From assembly GCA_021824855.1 (NCBI GenBank), contig JAKAJX010000201.1:1-20485 (forward strand): DNA of 20,485 nucleotides, written 5' to 3'. The position numbers were made by a program, and so were the translations under genes. Source of the DNA: Bacteroidota bacterium (GTDB taxonomy: Bacteria > Bacteroidota > Bacteroidia > Chitinophagales > Chitinophagaceae). This document shows positions 7,631 to 15,007 of this stretch, in pieces (position 1 is the first letter of the stretch; every line of letters starts with the position of its first letter). The notes below the pieces were generated by a model. The model was not told the origin of the DNA. It searched no databases and worked only from the letters and a program-made list of their open reading frames with translations.

Positions 7631-7813
7631 ATGAAATCCAGCGAACTGGTTCGGCTACTTAAAAAAGATGGATGGTTCGTCGTAAGGCAAACAGGAAGTC
7701 ACATGATCATGGAGCATCCTACGAAAAAAGGTCAAATAGTTTGCCCCTACCATGGTAGCCATGAAGTAGGTAACGGCTTAGAAAAGAAAATTAAAAAAGA
7801 TGCCGGATTATAA
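7631..7813 (+). CDS. hicA: HicA-family toxin (mRNA interferase)
   Basis: The 60-residue protein has the full HicA pattern: a helical start, MKSSELVRLLKKDGW, then VVRQTGSHMIMEH with the catalytic His24 in GSH. It ends with ICP..-like IVCPYHGSHEVGNGLEKKIKKDAGL. HicA folds like a double-stranded RNA-binding domain and cleaves mRNA, stopping growth when free of HicB. The length is typical, about 60. It starts 8 bases after a perfect palindrome and ends 14 bases before hicB, so the pair forms one operon with the toxin gene first, as is usual for hicAB. All residues expected for activity seem to be present. Confidence 0.93.
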   Translation: MKSSELVRLLKKDGWFVVRQTGSHMIMEHPTKKGQIVCPYHGSHEVGNGLEKKIKKDAGL

Positions 7814-7827
7814 TAAAAAACTAAACT

Positions 7828-8205
7828 ATGAAAATTGAAATTATCGTTGAAAAAACTAATACCGGATATTCAGCATATAGTGAAAAGTATCCCGTTTATA
7901 CAGTAGGTAATACACTGGCAGAATTAAAAATAAATGCTTTAGAAGCACTTAATCTTTTTTTTGAAAAACAAAGAAAACATATTGAAGAAAAAGATTTGAA
8001 AATTACTTTGGACTTACCTCAGTTTTTTGAATTCTATAAAGTTATTAATGCAAAAGCTCTTTCTGAAAGAATAGGTATGAATCAAAGTCTACTAGCACAA
8101 TATATTAACGGCAATAAAAGACCTTCCACTGCTCAAACCAACAGAATTTTAAAAGGTGTACAGCAAGTAGGTAAAGAACTTGCAACCATCCAGTTTGTTA
8201 ATTAG
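7828..8205 (+). CDS. hicB: HicB-family antitoxin with C-terminal HTH
   Basis: This 125-residue protein pairs with the toxin gene just upstream. Residues 1-60 form the HicB partial RNase H-like fold: KIEIIVEKTNTGYSAYSEKY, then VYTVGNTLAELKINALEALN. This part binds and masks HicA. Residues 73-112 hold an Xre-like helix-turn-helix, INAKALSERIGMNQSLLAQY then INGNKRPSTAQTNRI, which should bind the palindrome at 7603-7622 and repress the operon. The length and domain order agree with antitoxins of this type. Both genes appear intact, so the module is probably functional. Confidence 0.92.
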   Translation: MKIEIIVEKTNTGYSAYSEKYPVYTVGNTLAELKINALEALNLFFEKQRKHIEEKDLKITLDLPQFFEFYKVINAKALSERIGMNQSLLAQYINGNKRPSTAQTNRILKGVQQVGKELATIQFVN

Positions 8206-8429
8206 TATTAGCAATTGATTGATTTATTTGTTGCCCCCTAAATTTTCTCTTATTTATTACAACCATGAACACCAAATTCTTTTTAAAAAAAAGGGGGGAC
8301 TGATTATTCATTTTTTTAAAGCTTTTATGCAAGGCTGCATCTACCTTAACAATTGAATACATTTTTTTGCAGGTCACAGTAACCTCACCTTACTTCTTTT
8401 AAAAATAATATTAAATAGTAAAGCAATAG

Positions 8430-8494
8430 TATAATCTTAATATATACTCTTTAATACTCTTACTATAGAAGATTATATATACGCCTATATAGGC
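8430..8494. repeat. Inverted repeat and palindrome
   Basis: TATAATCTT at 8431-8439 is mirrored by AAGATTATA at 8468-8476, enclosing about 28 bases that include two copies of ATACTCTT. Right after it, 8483-8494 is the perfect palindrome GCCTATATAGGC. This could be a protein-binding region or a structured transcript end. I cannot assign it. Confidence 0.35.
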
Positions 8495-8605
8495 CATTTC
8501 TTTTTTTTGAACAGACTAGCAACAGGTAACATAAAAAATAATAAAAGGCAAACTCTCACTGTTGTAGCAGGTTTCATTGAAAAAAGCCATTACAAATAAT
8601 TATTT

Positions 8606-8713
8606 ATGAAATTCACAATTTATTTTGTGCATCTTGATGCCGTAAACAATGATTTGAACAGTTTGCATAGTTTACATGGTTTGCCTGCATCAGAAAAAAA
8701 AACTGAAATATGA
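8606..8713 (+). CDS. Possible 35-residue peptide spanning the 9-bp repeats
   Basis: A small frame starts with ATG and reads MKFTIYFVHLDAVNNDLNSL, then HSLHGLPASEKKTEI, and stops with TGA. The 9-bp repeats at 8661-8687 fall inside it and keep its frame, giving the echo SLHSLHGLP. It is not clear whether this is translated. The repeats alone could produce the frame by chance, and no promoter or ribosome site is evident. Listed because it is the only frame here with a plausible start. Confidence 0.2.
   Translation: MKFTIYFVHLDAVNNDLNSLHSLHGLPASEKKTEI
8661..8688 (+). repeat. Triplet of 9-bp direct repeats (left copy)
   Basis: Three adjacent 9-mers follow each other: GTTTGCATA, GTTTACATG and GTTTGCCTG, then C. 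A related triplet lies at 12553-12579 in the opposite direction. The period of 9 and the position at the ends of the primase module suggest binding sites for a recombinase or replication protein. Confidence 0.7.
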
Positions 8714-8773
8714 AAATTAATGTAATGCTTAATTCAGATTATATGCTTATACTTTAATGTAAATTGCTTACAA

Positions 8774-9808
8774 ATGGCTAATCAAATTAATACTCCTACT
8801 CTTGATGACATATTTGATTTAAAATCTAATATGGAAAATTTACTATCAGCCGAAACTACTTTCATTCAAAATGAGGTATTAAGAATTTGCTATTATGGTG
8901 ATTTTAAACAAGCTGATATCAAAAAACTAGAAAAGAAGCAAAGGGTTTCAATTCTTTCTCGCCTGATTGATTATTATTTTAGTTTAGAAATATCTTCTGT
9001 AGAAGCTAAAAAAAATGGCAGAAAAATATTACTAAATGATATAGGTCAAAACCAATCATTGGTTGCTATTGATTTGAATAATCTTCAAAATGAATTAAAT
9101 GCCAAAGCTATTTTTAAAAGAGTATTTCAGTTTGCAATGGCGAATAATTACAAACAAAAAATAACTTTTACAAGCTTTTATCAATTTGAAAAAAATAGAT
9201 GGAAAAATATTCTTCAGTATTTTACTATACTGGACAGAGAATATATATTAATCAGTATATACCTAAACATCACTTCAACAATTATAGCCAAAGAGATTAT
9301 TATCGATTCAAATAAACAATCATCATTTGGTATTGATCCCTCCAATGAAATTAATCTTCAAAAACTATTTTATAAGCTGACTGAAAAAATAAACTTTATT
9401 CATATTCCTGTTATGAATAAAGAAAACAAACTCCATAAAGAAAAGCCAGCAGGTATTAAAGAAGCAGTAAAAATAATAAGCGCAAAGGACTATCTAAAAT
9501 TTGAAAGCGTTATTTATTTTGGATGCCCCACTACTATTGCTTGTTATATTCTCGATCTACTCAATAAAAAAATAGGAAATAATAATCAACTAAATGGTTA
9601 CAGCATCGAAAGAAGTCAAAAAATTAAAATCTCTCCGAGCAAATTAAAGCCTGATCAACAATTATTAAAAAACTTTGAATACTTAAATAGAGCGGTATAC
9701 GCTAAATCACTTAGTAGAATAAAAAATTATATTAAGAATCCCAACTCTACAGAATCAAAAATTTTAAAGCAAATAAATCCTATTCTTAGAGAACACCAAC
9801 TATTGTAA
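8774..9808 (+). CDS. Hypothetical protein of 344 residues
   Basis: I do not recognise this protein. It is rich in Lys, Ile, Asn and Leu, has no signal peptide and no clear membrane span, and no zinc or nucleotide-binding motif is visible. The N-terminal half seems mostly helical: LDDIFDLKSNMENLLSAE, and KKLEKKQRVSILSRLIDYYF near 50-69. The middle has strand-like stretches around REYILISIYLNITSTIIAKE. The C-end (KIKISPSKLKPDQQLLKNFE onwards) is basic. It stands first in a series with the HTH_17 gene and the primase-helicase on the same strand, after a repeat-rich region, so it may be an accessory replication or recombination protein of the element. That role is inferred only from position. Confidence 0.75.
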   Translation: MANQINTPTLDDIFDLKSNMENLLSAETTFIQNEVLRICYYGDFKQADIKKLEKKQRVSILSRLIDYYFSLEISSVEAKKNGRKILLNDIGQNQSLVAIDLNNLQNELNAKAIFKRVFQFAMANNYKQKITFTSFYQFEKNRWKNILQYFTILDREYILISIYLNITSTIIAKEIIIDSNKQSSFGIDPSNEINLQKLFYKLTEKINFIHIPVMNKENKLHKEKPAGIKEAVKIISAKDYLKFESVIYFGCPTTIACYILDLLNKKIGNNNQLNGYSIERSQKIKISPSKLKPDQQLLKNFEYLNRAVYAKSLSRIKNYIKNPNSTESKILKQINPILREHQLL

Positions 9809-9815
9809 ATATAAC

Positions 9816-9855
9816 TGTCACTACTATATATAATTACTGTTTTTTAATAGTGACA
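9816..9855 (+). repeat. Inverted repeat between the 344-residue gene and the HTH_17 gene
   Basis: TGTCACTA at 9816-9823 pairs with TAGTGACA at 9848-9855 across 24 bases of AT-rich DNA containing a T6 run. It lies just after a stop codon and 58 bases before the next start. It could be an attenuating hairpin or an operator; without a T-run after the stem it is not a normal terminator. Confidence 0.4.
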
Positions 9856-9913
9856 ATATTATTTTACACTCCACTACTGTGAAATAATTTGCATGGCATA
9901 AAATGTAAATAAT

Positions 9914-10162
9914 ATGTCTGCAAATGAATTATTAAGCAAAGAAATTTTAAACGCTAAAGAAGCAGCAGCTTTTTTAAGCATCAGCCTTCAACAGCTGTAT
10001 AAATTAAGTGCCAACGGCACGCTGCCTACCTATTGTCCTACGGGTGGAAGAATTTATTTCAAAAAATCTGAAATCGAAGAATGGGTGTTCTCCAAACGAA
10101 GGGCTTCTGTAAAAAATATTAATACAAAAGCTTACAAATTTTTAAATAATAAACAATTATAA
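9914..10162 (+). CDS. HTH_17 (MerR/excisionase-like) DNA-binding protein
   Basis: This 82-residue protein has a single winged-helix domain at about 12-60: ILNAKEAAAFLSISLQQLYK, then LSANGTLPTYCPTGGRIYFK and SEIEEWV. The motif 'a.eAA.fL.is...lYkL...g.lp....gg.i.f...el..Wi' is typical of the HTH_17 family, which includes excisionases and small regulators of integrative elements. The C-end is basic. It is 1 base from the primase-helicase gene, so the two are translated as an operon. As the integrase lies downstream on the other strand, this may be its directionality factor, or a replication initiator that recognises the nearby 9-bp repeats. Both are inference. Confidence 0.85.
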   Translation: MSANELLSKEILNAKEAAAFLSISLQQLYKLSANGTLPTYCPTGGRIYFKKSEIEEWVFSKRRASVKNINTKAYKFLNNKQL

Positions 10163-10163
10163 A

Positions 10164-12497
10164 ATGGAAAATTTAAACATCTCAATGGTCAAAAATGACC
10201 ACGTAACCGTCATCGGTTCAACAACAATTGAAAAAGTTTATGAACTTTTAAAAAATCCAGCCTCACCACATCGGGAGGCTGTTGAAGAAATCAGAAGACT
10301 CTTCACCATTGGTTCTGCTCAATTTGCAGACAAAGAAAAAAAGAAATTGCCAGGCTTTACCTGCAGCGGTATTTTTAATAAACGAAGAGAAGGAAAAAGT
10401 CTTGCTGCATATTCACAAATGTGTTTGCTTGATATTGATGATATTGATCCAAGAATGGTTAATACCATTGTTGAAAGAGCTAAAATGATTACCTATTCGC
10501 ATCTTGTTTTCATTAGTCCTAGCGGTATGGGTGTTAAAATTGTTGTCAAGGTTGATTCAGATGCAACAGAACATAAAACAGCCTACACACAAATTTCTAA
10601 CTTCTATAAAGAAGAATTAGGCGATGATGCAGGAAAGCTAGATGGAAAAACAAATGACATTGCACGCCTTACATACATTTCCTATGACCCTGATGCATAT
10701 TTCAATCCAGATAGCGCCATCTTTCATGTAGATGTATCAAAAAAGAAAGTAACATATTTGCCAAAGATACCTGACATGCAAAATATTGCTTCTAACTGGG
10801 ATCCGATTTTTTTTAAAGCACAAGCCTATACAGATAAAAAACAAACATTCGAAGAAGGCAACAGAAATAATTATTTATTTGCGCTTTCCATTAATGCAAA
10901 CAGATACGGCATTCCTTTAGAATACATGCATAAAACATGCATTGAATTATATTCCGCTAATTGGGATATTAAAGAAATTGAAAATTGCATTAATAACGTG
11001 TATAACAAAAATGAAAAAGACTTTGGTGTTTGGAGAAATTTAATTCATCAGACTATTGATGATAAAAAAATTGAAGTCGCTAAAAAACAAGAGACAATTG
11101 AAAGCATTCATGAAGATGCATACAACACGCCTGTTTTGCCAGTTGAAATAATTAATCAATTGCCACCTGTTATAAAAAATATTGCTGATCTGCTTTCCAA
11201 CGAAAGAGAAAGAGATGTTTTTGTTATTGGCGCTTTAACAATCCTTAGCGGTTGTTTTCAAAATGTACAGGGCATCTATGATGGCAACGTTATTTATCCG
11301 AATCTTTTTACATTCATCATCGCTCCTGCATCTTCTGGCAAAGGTGTATTAAAATTGTCTGTTGATCTTGCTTCTATTCTGCATGACAAACTCATTGAAA
11401 AAAGTAAAGCTGATTTAGTTAATTATACAATGGCGATGGAAAATTTTAAAATATCTAAAAAACAAAAAAAAGAAAATATTGAAAAGCCAGAGAAACCTCC
11501 TTTTAAAATGTTGTTACTGCCTGGCAATTCCAGTTCTGCTGCCATCTATCAACAATTAAACGATTCTGAAGGTATGGGTATTTTATGCGAAACTGAAGCT
11601 GACACCATTAATAATACTTTTAAAAACGATTGGGGTAACTCTTCGGACTTATTTCGCAAAGCTTTTCATCATGAAACCATCAGCCTAAAAAGAAAAACAG
11701 ATGATTTATATATTTATGTAAGAGAGCCTCGCCTATCTGTTGCCCTATCTGGAACTGTCGCACAAGTGAAAACTTTAATTCAATCTGCAGAAAATGGTTT
11801 ATTCAGCCGCTTTAGCTTTTATCGTTATAATGCACACAGAGCATGGCGCGATGTTTCTCCTAAAAACGGTAAAGAAAAATTGCCTATAGTAATTAAAGAA
11901 GGTGCTGAAACAGTTGTTAAAATAGCTGAATATTTAAAAACAAATCCGACAGAATTTACCCTTTCGGAATTGCAATGGGAGAAATTAAACAATCATTTTT
12001 CAACTATTCTTAACCATGTTTCATGTTTTGTTGATGAAGAAGCTTCTGCAACTGTTATGCGTCTTGGATTAATTTCATTTCGTATAGCCATGATTTTAAC
12101 AGCTATTAGAAAATTTCAAGACAAATTAAAGGATGTGCAAATAGTTTGTTCTGATATTCATTTTGAAATGGCAATTCAAATTATTGATGTATTACTTCAA
12201 CATGCGATGCAGGTATATAAAGAATTGCCATCTACATCAGTTGAATTAGAAGGAAAAATAAAATTATTTTTTGAAGCACTGCCAATGCAATTTGATAGAA
12301 AAACGGCAATCGCTACTGTTATGGAATCTGCTATCGGTATTACGGATAGAACAGTAGACAAATATCTTAAACGTCTTTTGGAATATAAATTTTTAACCAA
12401 ATCAGACTATAATGAATATAGAAAGTTGGTTGATATTGCTCCAAAAGAACAAACCCCTGTTATTCAAATGCATCATGATGATGCAAAGGTTGCTTAA
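10164..12497 (+). CDS. BT4734/VirE-N primase-like plus DUF3987 helicase-like protein
   Basis: This 777-residue protein probably starts replication of the element. Residues about 45-190 match the BT4734-like/VirE N-terminal domain, related to archaeo-eukaryotic primases: CLLDIDDID at 87-95 has the acidic metal-binding pair, FISPSGMGVKIVVKV at 116-130 the second motif, and NDIARLTYISYDP at 164-176 the third. Residues about 230-290 (EGNRNNYLFALSINANRYG) look like a primase C-terminal helical part. From about 325 on it matches DUF3987, with a Walker A-like loop APASSGKG at 387-394 that lacks the first Gly and the Ser/Thr after Lys. A basic C-terminal part with an HTH-like ITDRTVDKYLKRLLEYKFL segment may bind DNA. 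It follows the HTH_17 gene by 1 base and ends before a clean terminator. Confidence 0.88.
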   Translation: MENLNISMVKNDHVTVIGSTTIEKVYELLKNPASPHREAVEEIRRLFTIGSAQFADKEKKKLPGFTCSGIFNKRREGKSLAAYSQMCLLDIDDIDPRMVNTIVERAKMITYSHLVFISPSGMGVKIVVKVDSDATEHKTAYTQISNFYKEELGDDAGKLDGKTNDIARLTYISYDPDAYFNPDSAIFHVDVSKKKVTYLPKIPDMQNIASNWDPIFFKAQAYTDKKQTFEEGNRNNYLFALSINANRYGIPLEYMHKTCIELYSANWDIKEIENCINNVYNKNEKDFGVWRNLIHQTIDDKKIEVAKKQETIESIHEDAYNTPVLPVEIINQLPPVIKNIADLLSNERERDVFVIGALTILSGCFQNVQGIYDGNVIYPNLFTFIIAPASSGKGVLKLSVDLASILHDKLIEKSKADLVNYTMAMENFKISKKQKKENIEKPEKPPFKMLLLPGNSSSAAIYQQLNDSEGMGILCETEADTINNTFKNDWGNSSDLFRKAFHHETISLKRKTDDLYIYVREPRLSVALSGTVAQVKTLIQSAENGLFSRFSFYRYNAHRAWRDVSPKNGKEKLPIVIKEGAETVVKIAEYLKTNPTEFTLSELQWEKLNNHFSTILNHVSCFVDEEASATVMRLGLISFRIAMILTAIRKFQDKLKDVQIVCSDIHFEMAIQIIDVLLQHAMQVYKELPSTSVELEGKIKLFFEALPMQFDRKTAIATVMESAIGITDRTVDKYLKRLLEYKFLTKSDYNEYRKLVDIAPKEQTPVIQMHHDDAKVA

Positions 12498-12501
12498 TAA
12501 T

Positions 12502-12528
12502 AAAGCCGGAAAATTTATTCCGGCTTTT
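12502..12528 (+). terminator. Rho-independent terminator of the primase operon
   Basis: AAAGCCGGAA at 12502-12511 and TTCCGGCTTT at 12518-12527 form a perfect 10-bp stem with a 6-base loop (AATTTA), followed by TATTTTAT. It starts 5 bases after the primase stop. Its A-rich 5' side could also end the integrase transcript, which arrives from the other side, although the 9-bp triplet comes first. Confidence 0.85.
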
Positions 12529-12552
12529 ATTTTATATTTCTTTTTGGCAAAG

Positions 12553-12579
12553 CAGGTAAACTAGGTAAACCATGTAAAC
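12553..12579 (-). repeat. Triplet of 9-bp direct repeats (right copy, inverted)
   Basis: On the plus strand the units are CAGGTAAAC, TAGGTAAAC and CATGTAAAC. Read on the minus strand they become GTTTACATG, GTTTACCTA and GTTTACCTG followed by C, the same design as 8661-8688. The triplet ends 4 bases from the integrase stop codon, which fits a recombinase-binding or replication site. Confidence 0.7.
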
Positions 12580-12583
12580 CGTT

Positions 12584-13735
12584 TTAAAAACAAAAATCAG
12601 GAATCCTTGCTACCGCTTCAATCTTTTTCTTATCCAATACCTTGGCATAAATCTGTGTAGTCTTTAAATTTTTATGCCCTAATAATTTTGATACTGTATA
12701 GATGTCGGTATCTAAACTTAATTGCAAGGTTGCAAATGAATGTCTTGCACAATGGAAGGTTATTTTTTTATTGATGCCTGCTGCGTTCACCCAATTTTGT
12801 AATTGTTTATTCATCCATGAATTATATTGCAAATTCTTAAAAATAGTTTCATCAAGATTTGCCTTTGTATTTCTTTCGCCTAATATTTTTATTGCTTGCT
12901 CCGATACAGGCATCACTTCTGCTGCCTTTGTTTTTTGTTGCGTGTATTGAATACTCCAACCTTCTTTTTCTGTGTAATGAAAATGATTCCACGATAATTG
13001 TTTTACATCACTCCATCTAAGTCCCGTCAATGCTGAAAACAAAAAAGCTTTCTTCAGTAATTCATTTTCGCAAGGTGTTTTAAACAGTTGTATTATTTCT
13101 TCAAGCGTTACAAATTGTCGTTGTGATTCCAATTCTTTAATGCCCTTCACTCTCATGGCTGGATTTTCTTTGATAAATTTCTTTAGATAAGCTTCTCTTA
13201 ATGCAGCCCTTAGTTTATTAAAATAGGATAGCGTAGAATTTTGATGAAGTTTTCCTTTGCCTTTCTTTTTTATGTTCTTGAATAAATATTCTTTGAACTG
13301 CTCTAAAATATTTTCATCGATTTGTTCTAATGAATAATCATTACCATTAAAAAAGGTTTGTAAATGCCTGTATGTTGTAAGCCAGTTTCCATGGTTGCCT
13401 AATGATTCATTATATTTTCTATCAACAATGCTTTTAAAATAATCAAGGAAACTCATTTTACTTTTTGTGCTGCTGATAAAGCCATGATTGGTTGTTTGAA
13501 AATCCATTATCCTTTTTGCTCTGATGGATTCAGCAAGTATCATCGTTTCTTTATTGTGATCCTTTTCAATATTTGTTTTGGGGGTTTCATAAATGTGAAG
13601 GTTCAACCATTCATATCTAATTTTATCGCCTGGCTTTAATGAATACGATAAATAAAGGCTTGACATTTGTTTTTTACCTTTCTTTTCTTTGTCTGCTGAG
13701 ATTTTGCCAACTCTCTTTCTTAAATGAATTTTCAT
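12584..13735 (-). CDS. Tyrosine-family site-specific integrase
   Basis: This 383-residue recombinase breaks and rejoins DNA to insert or excise the element. The N-end (1-90) is a basic arm-DNA-binding domain. Residues 93-190 are the SAM-like core-binding domain, with FLDYFKSIVDRKY and STLSYFNKLRAALREAY. The catalytic domain carries all expected residues: Arg240 in LTGLRWSDVKQL, Lys268 in QQKTKA, His328 and Arg331 in HCARHSFATL, His354 in LLGHKNLKTTQIYAKV, and the nucleophile Tyr363. The length is normal for Bacteroidota integrases of the SAM_5 kind, so it looks active. Its stop codon lies next to the 9-bp triplet at 12553-12579. It is convergent with the primase gene. No attachment site could be identified. 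Confidence 0.95.
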   Translation of the reverse strand: MKIHLRKRVGKISADKEKKGKKQMSSLYLSYSLKPGDKIRYEWLNLHIYETPKTNIEKDHNKETMILAESIRAKRIMDFQTTNHGFISSTKSKMSFLDYFKSIVDRKYNESLGNHGNWLTTYRHLQTFFNGNDYSLEQIDENILEQFKEYLFKNIKKKGKGKLHQNSTLSYFNKLRAALREAYLKKFIKENPAMRVKGIKELESQRQFVTLEEIIQLFKTPCENELLKKAFLFSALTGLRWSDVKQLSWNHFHYTEKEGWSIQYTQQKTKAAEVMPVSEQAIKILGERNTKANLDETIFKNLQYNSWMNKQLQNWVNAAGINKKITFHCARHSFATLQLSLDTDIYTVSKLLGHKNLKTTQIYAKVLDKKKIEAVARIPDFCF

Positions 13736-14035
13736 GGTTTTGTTCGTTTTTTGTTACGATTTCGTTACTAACATTCCCATGAATATTTTATTTAAACAAC
13801 AGATACCAGTATTTACAGGGGTTTCAGCTTGTAAAATTTGTTTTAGGTATATTCCACATCAGAAAATATCCATTTTTATAAGCGGTTTTTACTTCAAAAT
13901 TTGATTGCTGATTGTTTTATACTCTTTTTAATAGAATTATAAAAAGCATGCTTTAAAAAAGCAATGGCTACTCTTAGCTGTGATGGTACTAACAAAGTAA
14001 TTATAACATGAAGTAGAACCCTTTCTATTTTCAAT
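13736..14035. other. AT-rich spacer upstream of the integrase
   Basis: These 300 bases hold no reading frame of note. GTTAC occurs twice at 13754-13767 and the perfect palindrome AAAGCATGCTTT at 13943-13954. The integrase promoter, and perhaps its attachment site, should be here, but I recognise neither a clear -7 box nor a tRNA gene. Confidence 0.4.
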
Positions 14036-14416
14036 TTATTTGTTCACCCTTCTGCTAATTAAATTATTTAAGTATTCTCTATTGAAAATATGTTTCTTGC
14101 CGATACGTGATGAAATAATCTTTCCTTCTTTTAACCAACGTCTGCATGTGAGTGGTGAAATGTGAAGCAGGGTTGCAGCTTCATCTAAGGTGAGTAATTG
14201 CTTTTCCTGTATCGTTGTTATCCTTTTTATTTCTGTTACAGGTGGCTTGATTTGATTTTTTCTATCCAGTGCTGCCTGAATCTTTGCATTTCTTGTTCTA
14301 TCCTTATGAGAATTTCTTGCACAATTATGCGAACAAAATCTTGTGGTTGTTTTTCTTGCAGTGAATTCTTTTTTGCAATACTCACAAACTAATTCTAATT
14401 GAATATTACTGCTCAT
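14036..14416 (-). CDS. Zinc-finger plus HTH_17 DNA-binding protein
   Basis: This 126-residue protein (from the ATG at 14416) begins MSSNIQLELVCEYCKKEF. Four Cys at 11, 14, 28 and 32 (CEYC and CSHNC) form a treble-clef-like zinc site. Residues about 73-123 hold an HTH_17/MerR-like domain, LLTLDEAATLLHISPLTCRR with WLKEGKIISSRIGKKHIFNR. An earlier in-frame start at 14476 adds 20 basic residues; I prefer 14416 because zinc proteins of this kind start near MS. By family it is a DNA-binding regulator or excisionase-like factor. It is divergent from the RadC-like gene. It might regulate that gene, or the integrase downstream on the same strand. Confidence 0.8.
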   Translation of the reverse strand: MSSNIQLELVCEYCKKEFTARKTTTRFCSHNCARNSHKDRTRNAKIQAALDRKNQIKPPVTEIKRITTIQEKQLLTLDEAATLLHISPLTCRRWLKEGKIISSRIGKKHIFNREYLNNLISRRVNK

Positions 14417-14516
14417 TTTATTTGGGTATTTTTTATTTCTGTTACTAAAAGTCCTTTGAAAATAATAGCGAGGCAACGATTATTTTCTTTTGAATTTTCC
14501 TGCAATAATCAATAGT

Positions 14517-14993
14517 ATGGCAAATAAAAAAGCGTTCTTAAAAGAATTAAAAACTAATTGGAAATACTCTGCTATATCAATAAAATTGAATCGGGTTTAT
14601 GTGAAGGATTGTAAAATAAATCGAGCAACAGAAGTCTATGAATTCTTAAAAGAGGTTTGGGATAAAGATTTAATTAATATTCAAGAACAGTTTGCTGCTA
14701 TTTATTTTAATCACAATCAAAAAGTTATTGGCTATCGAATTTTAAATACAGGTAACGCTTCTACTTGTATGGTTGATATTAAGCTTCTGGTTTGTTTAGC
14801 ACTTCACTCTATGGCAACAGGTGTTATTATTGCACACAATCATCCTTCCGGTAATCTTGCACCAAGCAGGCAAGATGAAAACATGACAACTAAAATTAAA
14901 GATGCGCTTGGTTTAATTGATGTGAAGTTGATTGATCACGTTATTATTACTGATACTGAATTTTATTCGTTTGCGGAGGAGGGTGCGATATAA
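14517..14993 (+). CDS. RadC-like JAB-domain protein
   Basis: This 158-residue protein is the JAB/MPN metal-binding domain often called RadC. Its motif is complete: a Glu (Glu57 in QEQFAAIYF), then HNHPSGNLAPSRQD with His107, His109 and Asp120, which together hold a zinc ion as in metal-dependent deubiquitinase-fold proteins. The segment SISL-like WKYSAISIKLNRVYVKDC and LLVCLALHSMATGVIIAHNH also fit. The N-terminal helix-hairpin region of full RadC is absent, as in many mobile-element copies. The ATG at 14517 is preferred to the TTG at 14490. A role in DNA repair is not established for this family; Bacteroidota often carry it in mobile elements. Here it faces the zinc-finger/HTH gene in a divergent pair. 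Confidence 0.9.
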   Translation: MANKKAFLKELKTNWKYSAISIKLNRVYVKDCKINRATEVYEFLKEVWDKDLINIQEQFAAIYFNHNQKVIGYRILNTGNASTCMVDIKLLVCLALHSMATGVIIAHNHPSGNLAPSRQDENMTTKIKDALGLIDVKLIDHVIITDTEFYSFAEEGAI

Positions 14994-15007
14994 ACTAATA
15001 TGAAATT

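Larger units (their letters stand above)
8206..8773. other. Long AT-rich intergenic region with repeats
   Basis: The 568 bases between hicB and the next gene hold no long reading frame. They contain a run of eight A and six G near 8286-8298, an inverted repeat pair at 8430-8477, a GCCTATATAGGC palindrome at 8483-8494 and a triplet of 9-bp repeats at 8661-8687. A 35-codon frame covers this triplet. The region looks like the edge of a mobile module or a control region rather than a normal spacer. Confidence 0.5.
8661..14993. mobile_element. Putative integrative-element segment (borders not defined)
   Basis: Primase-helicase, HTH_17 protein, tyrosine integrase, zinc-finger/HTH protein and RadC-like JAB protein occur together, as is common in integrative elements and phage-like islands of Bacteroidota. 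The triplets of 9-bp repeats at 8661 and 12553 frame the primase part. I could not find direct-repeat attachment sites or a tRNA target, so the ends are estimates, and the block may hold more than one element. Confidence 0.4.

Noticed and set aside
13736..14035. tRNA gene or attachment core near the integrase
   Set aside because: No cloverleaf, no TTCGAATCC-like arm and no matching direct repeat could be found by eye.
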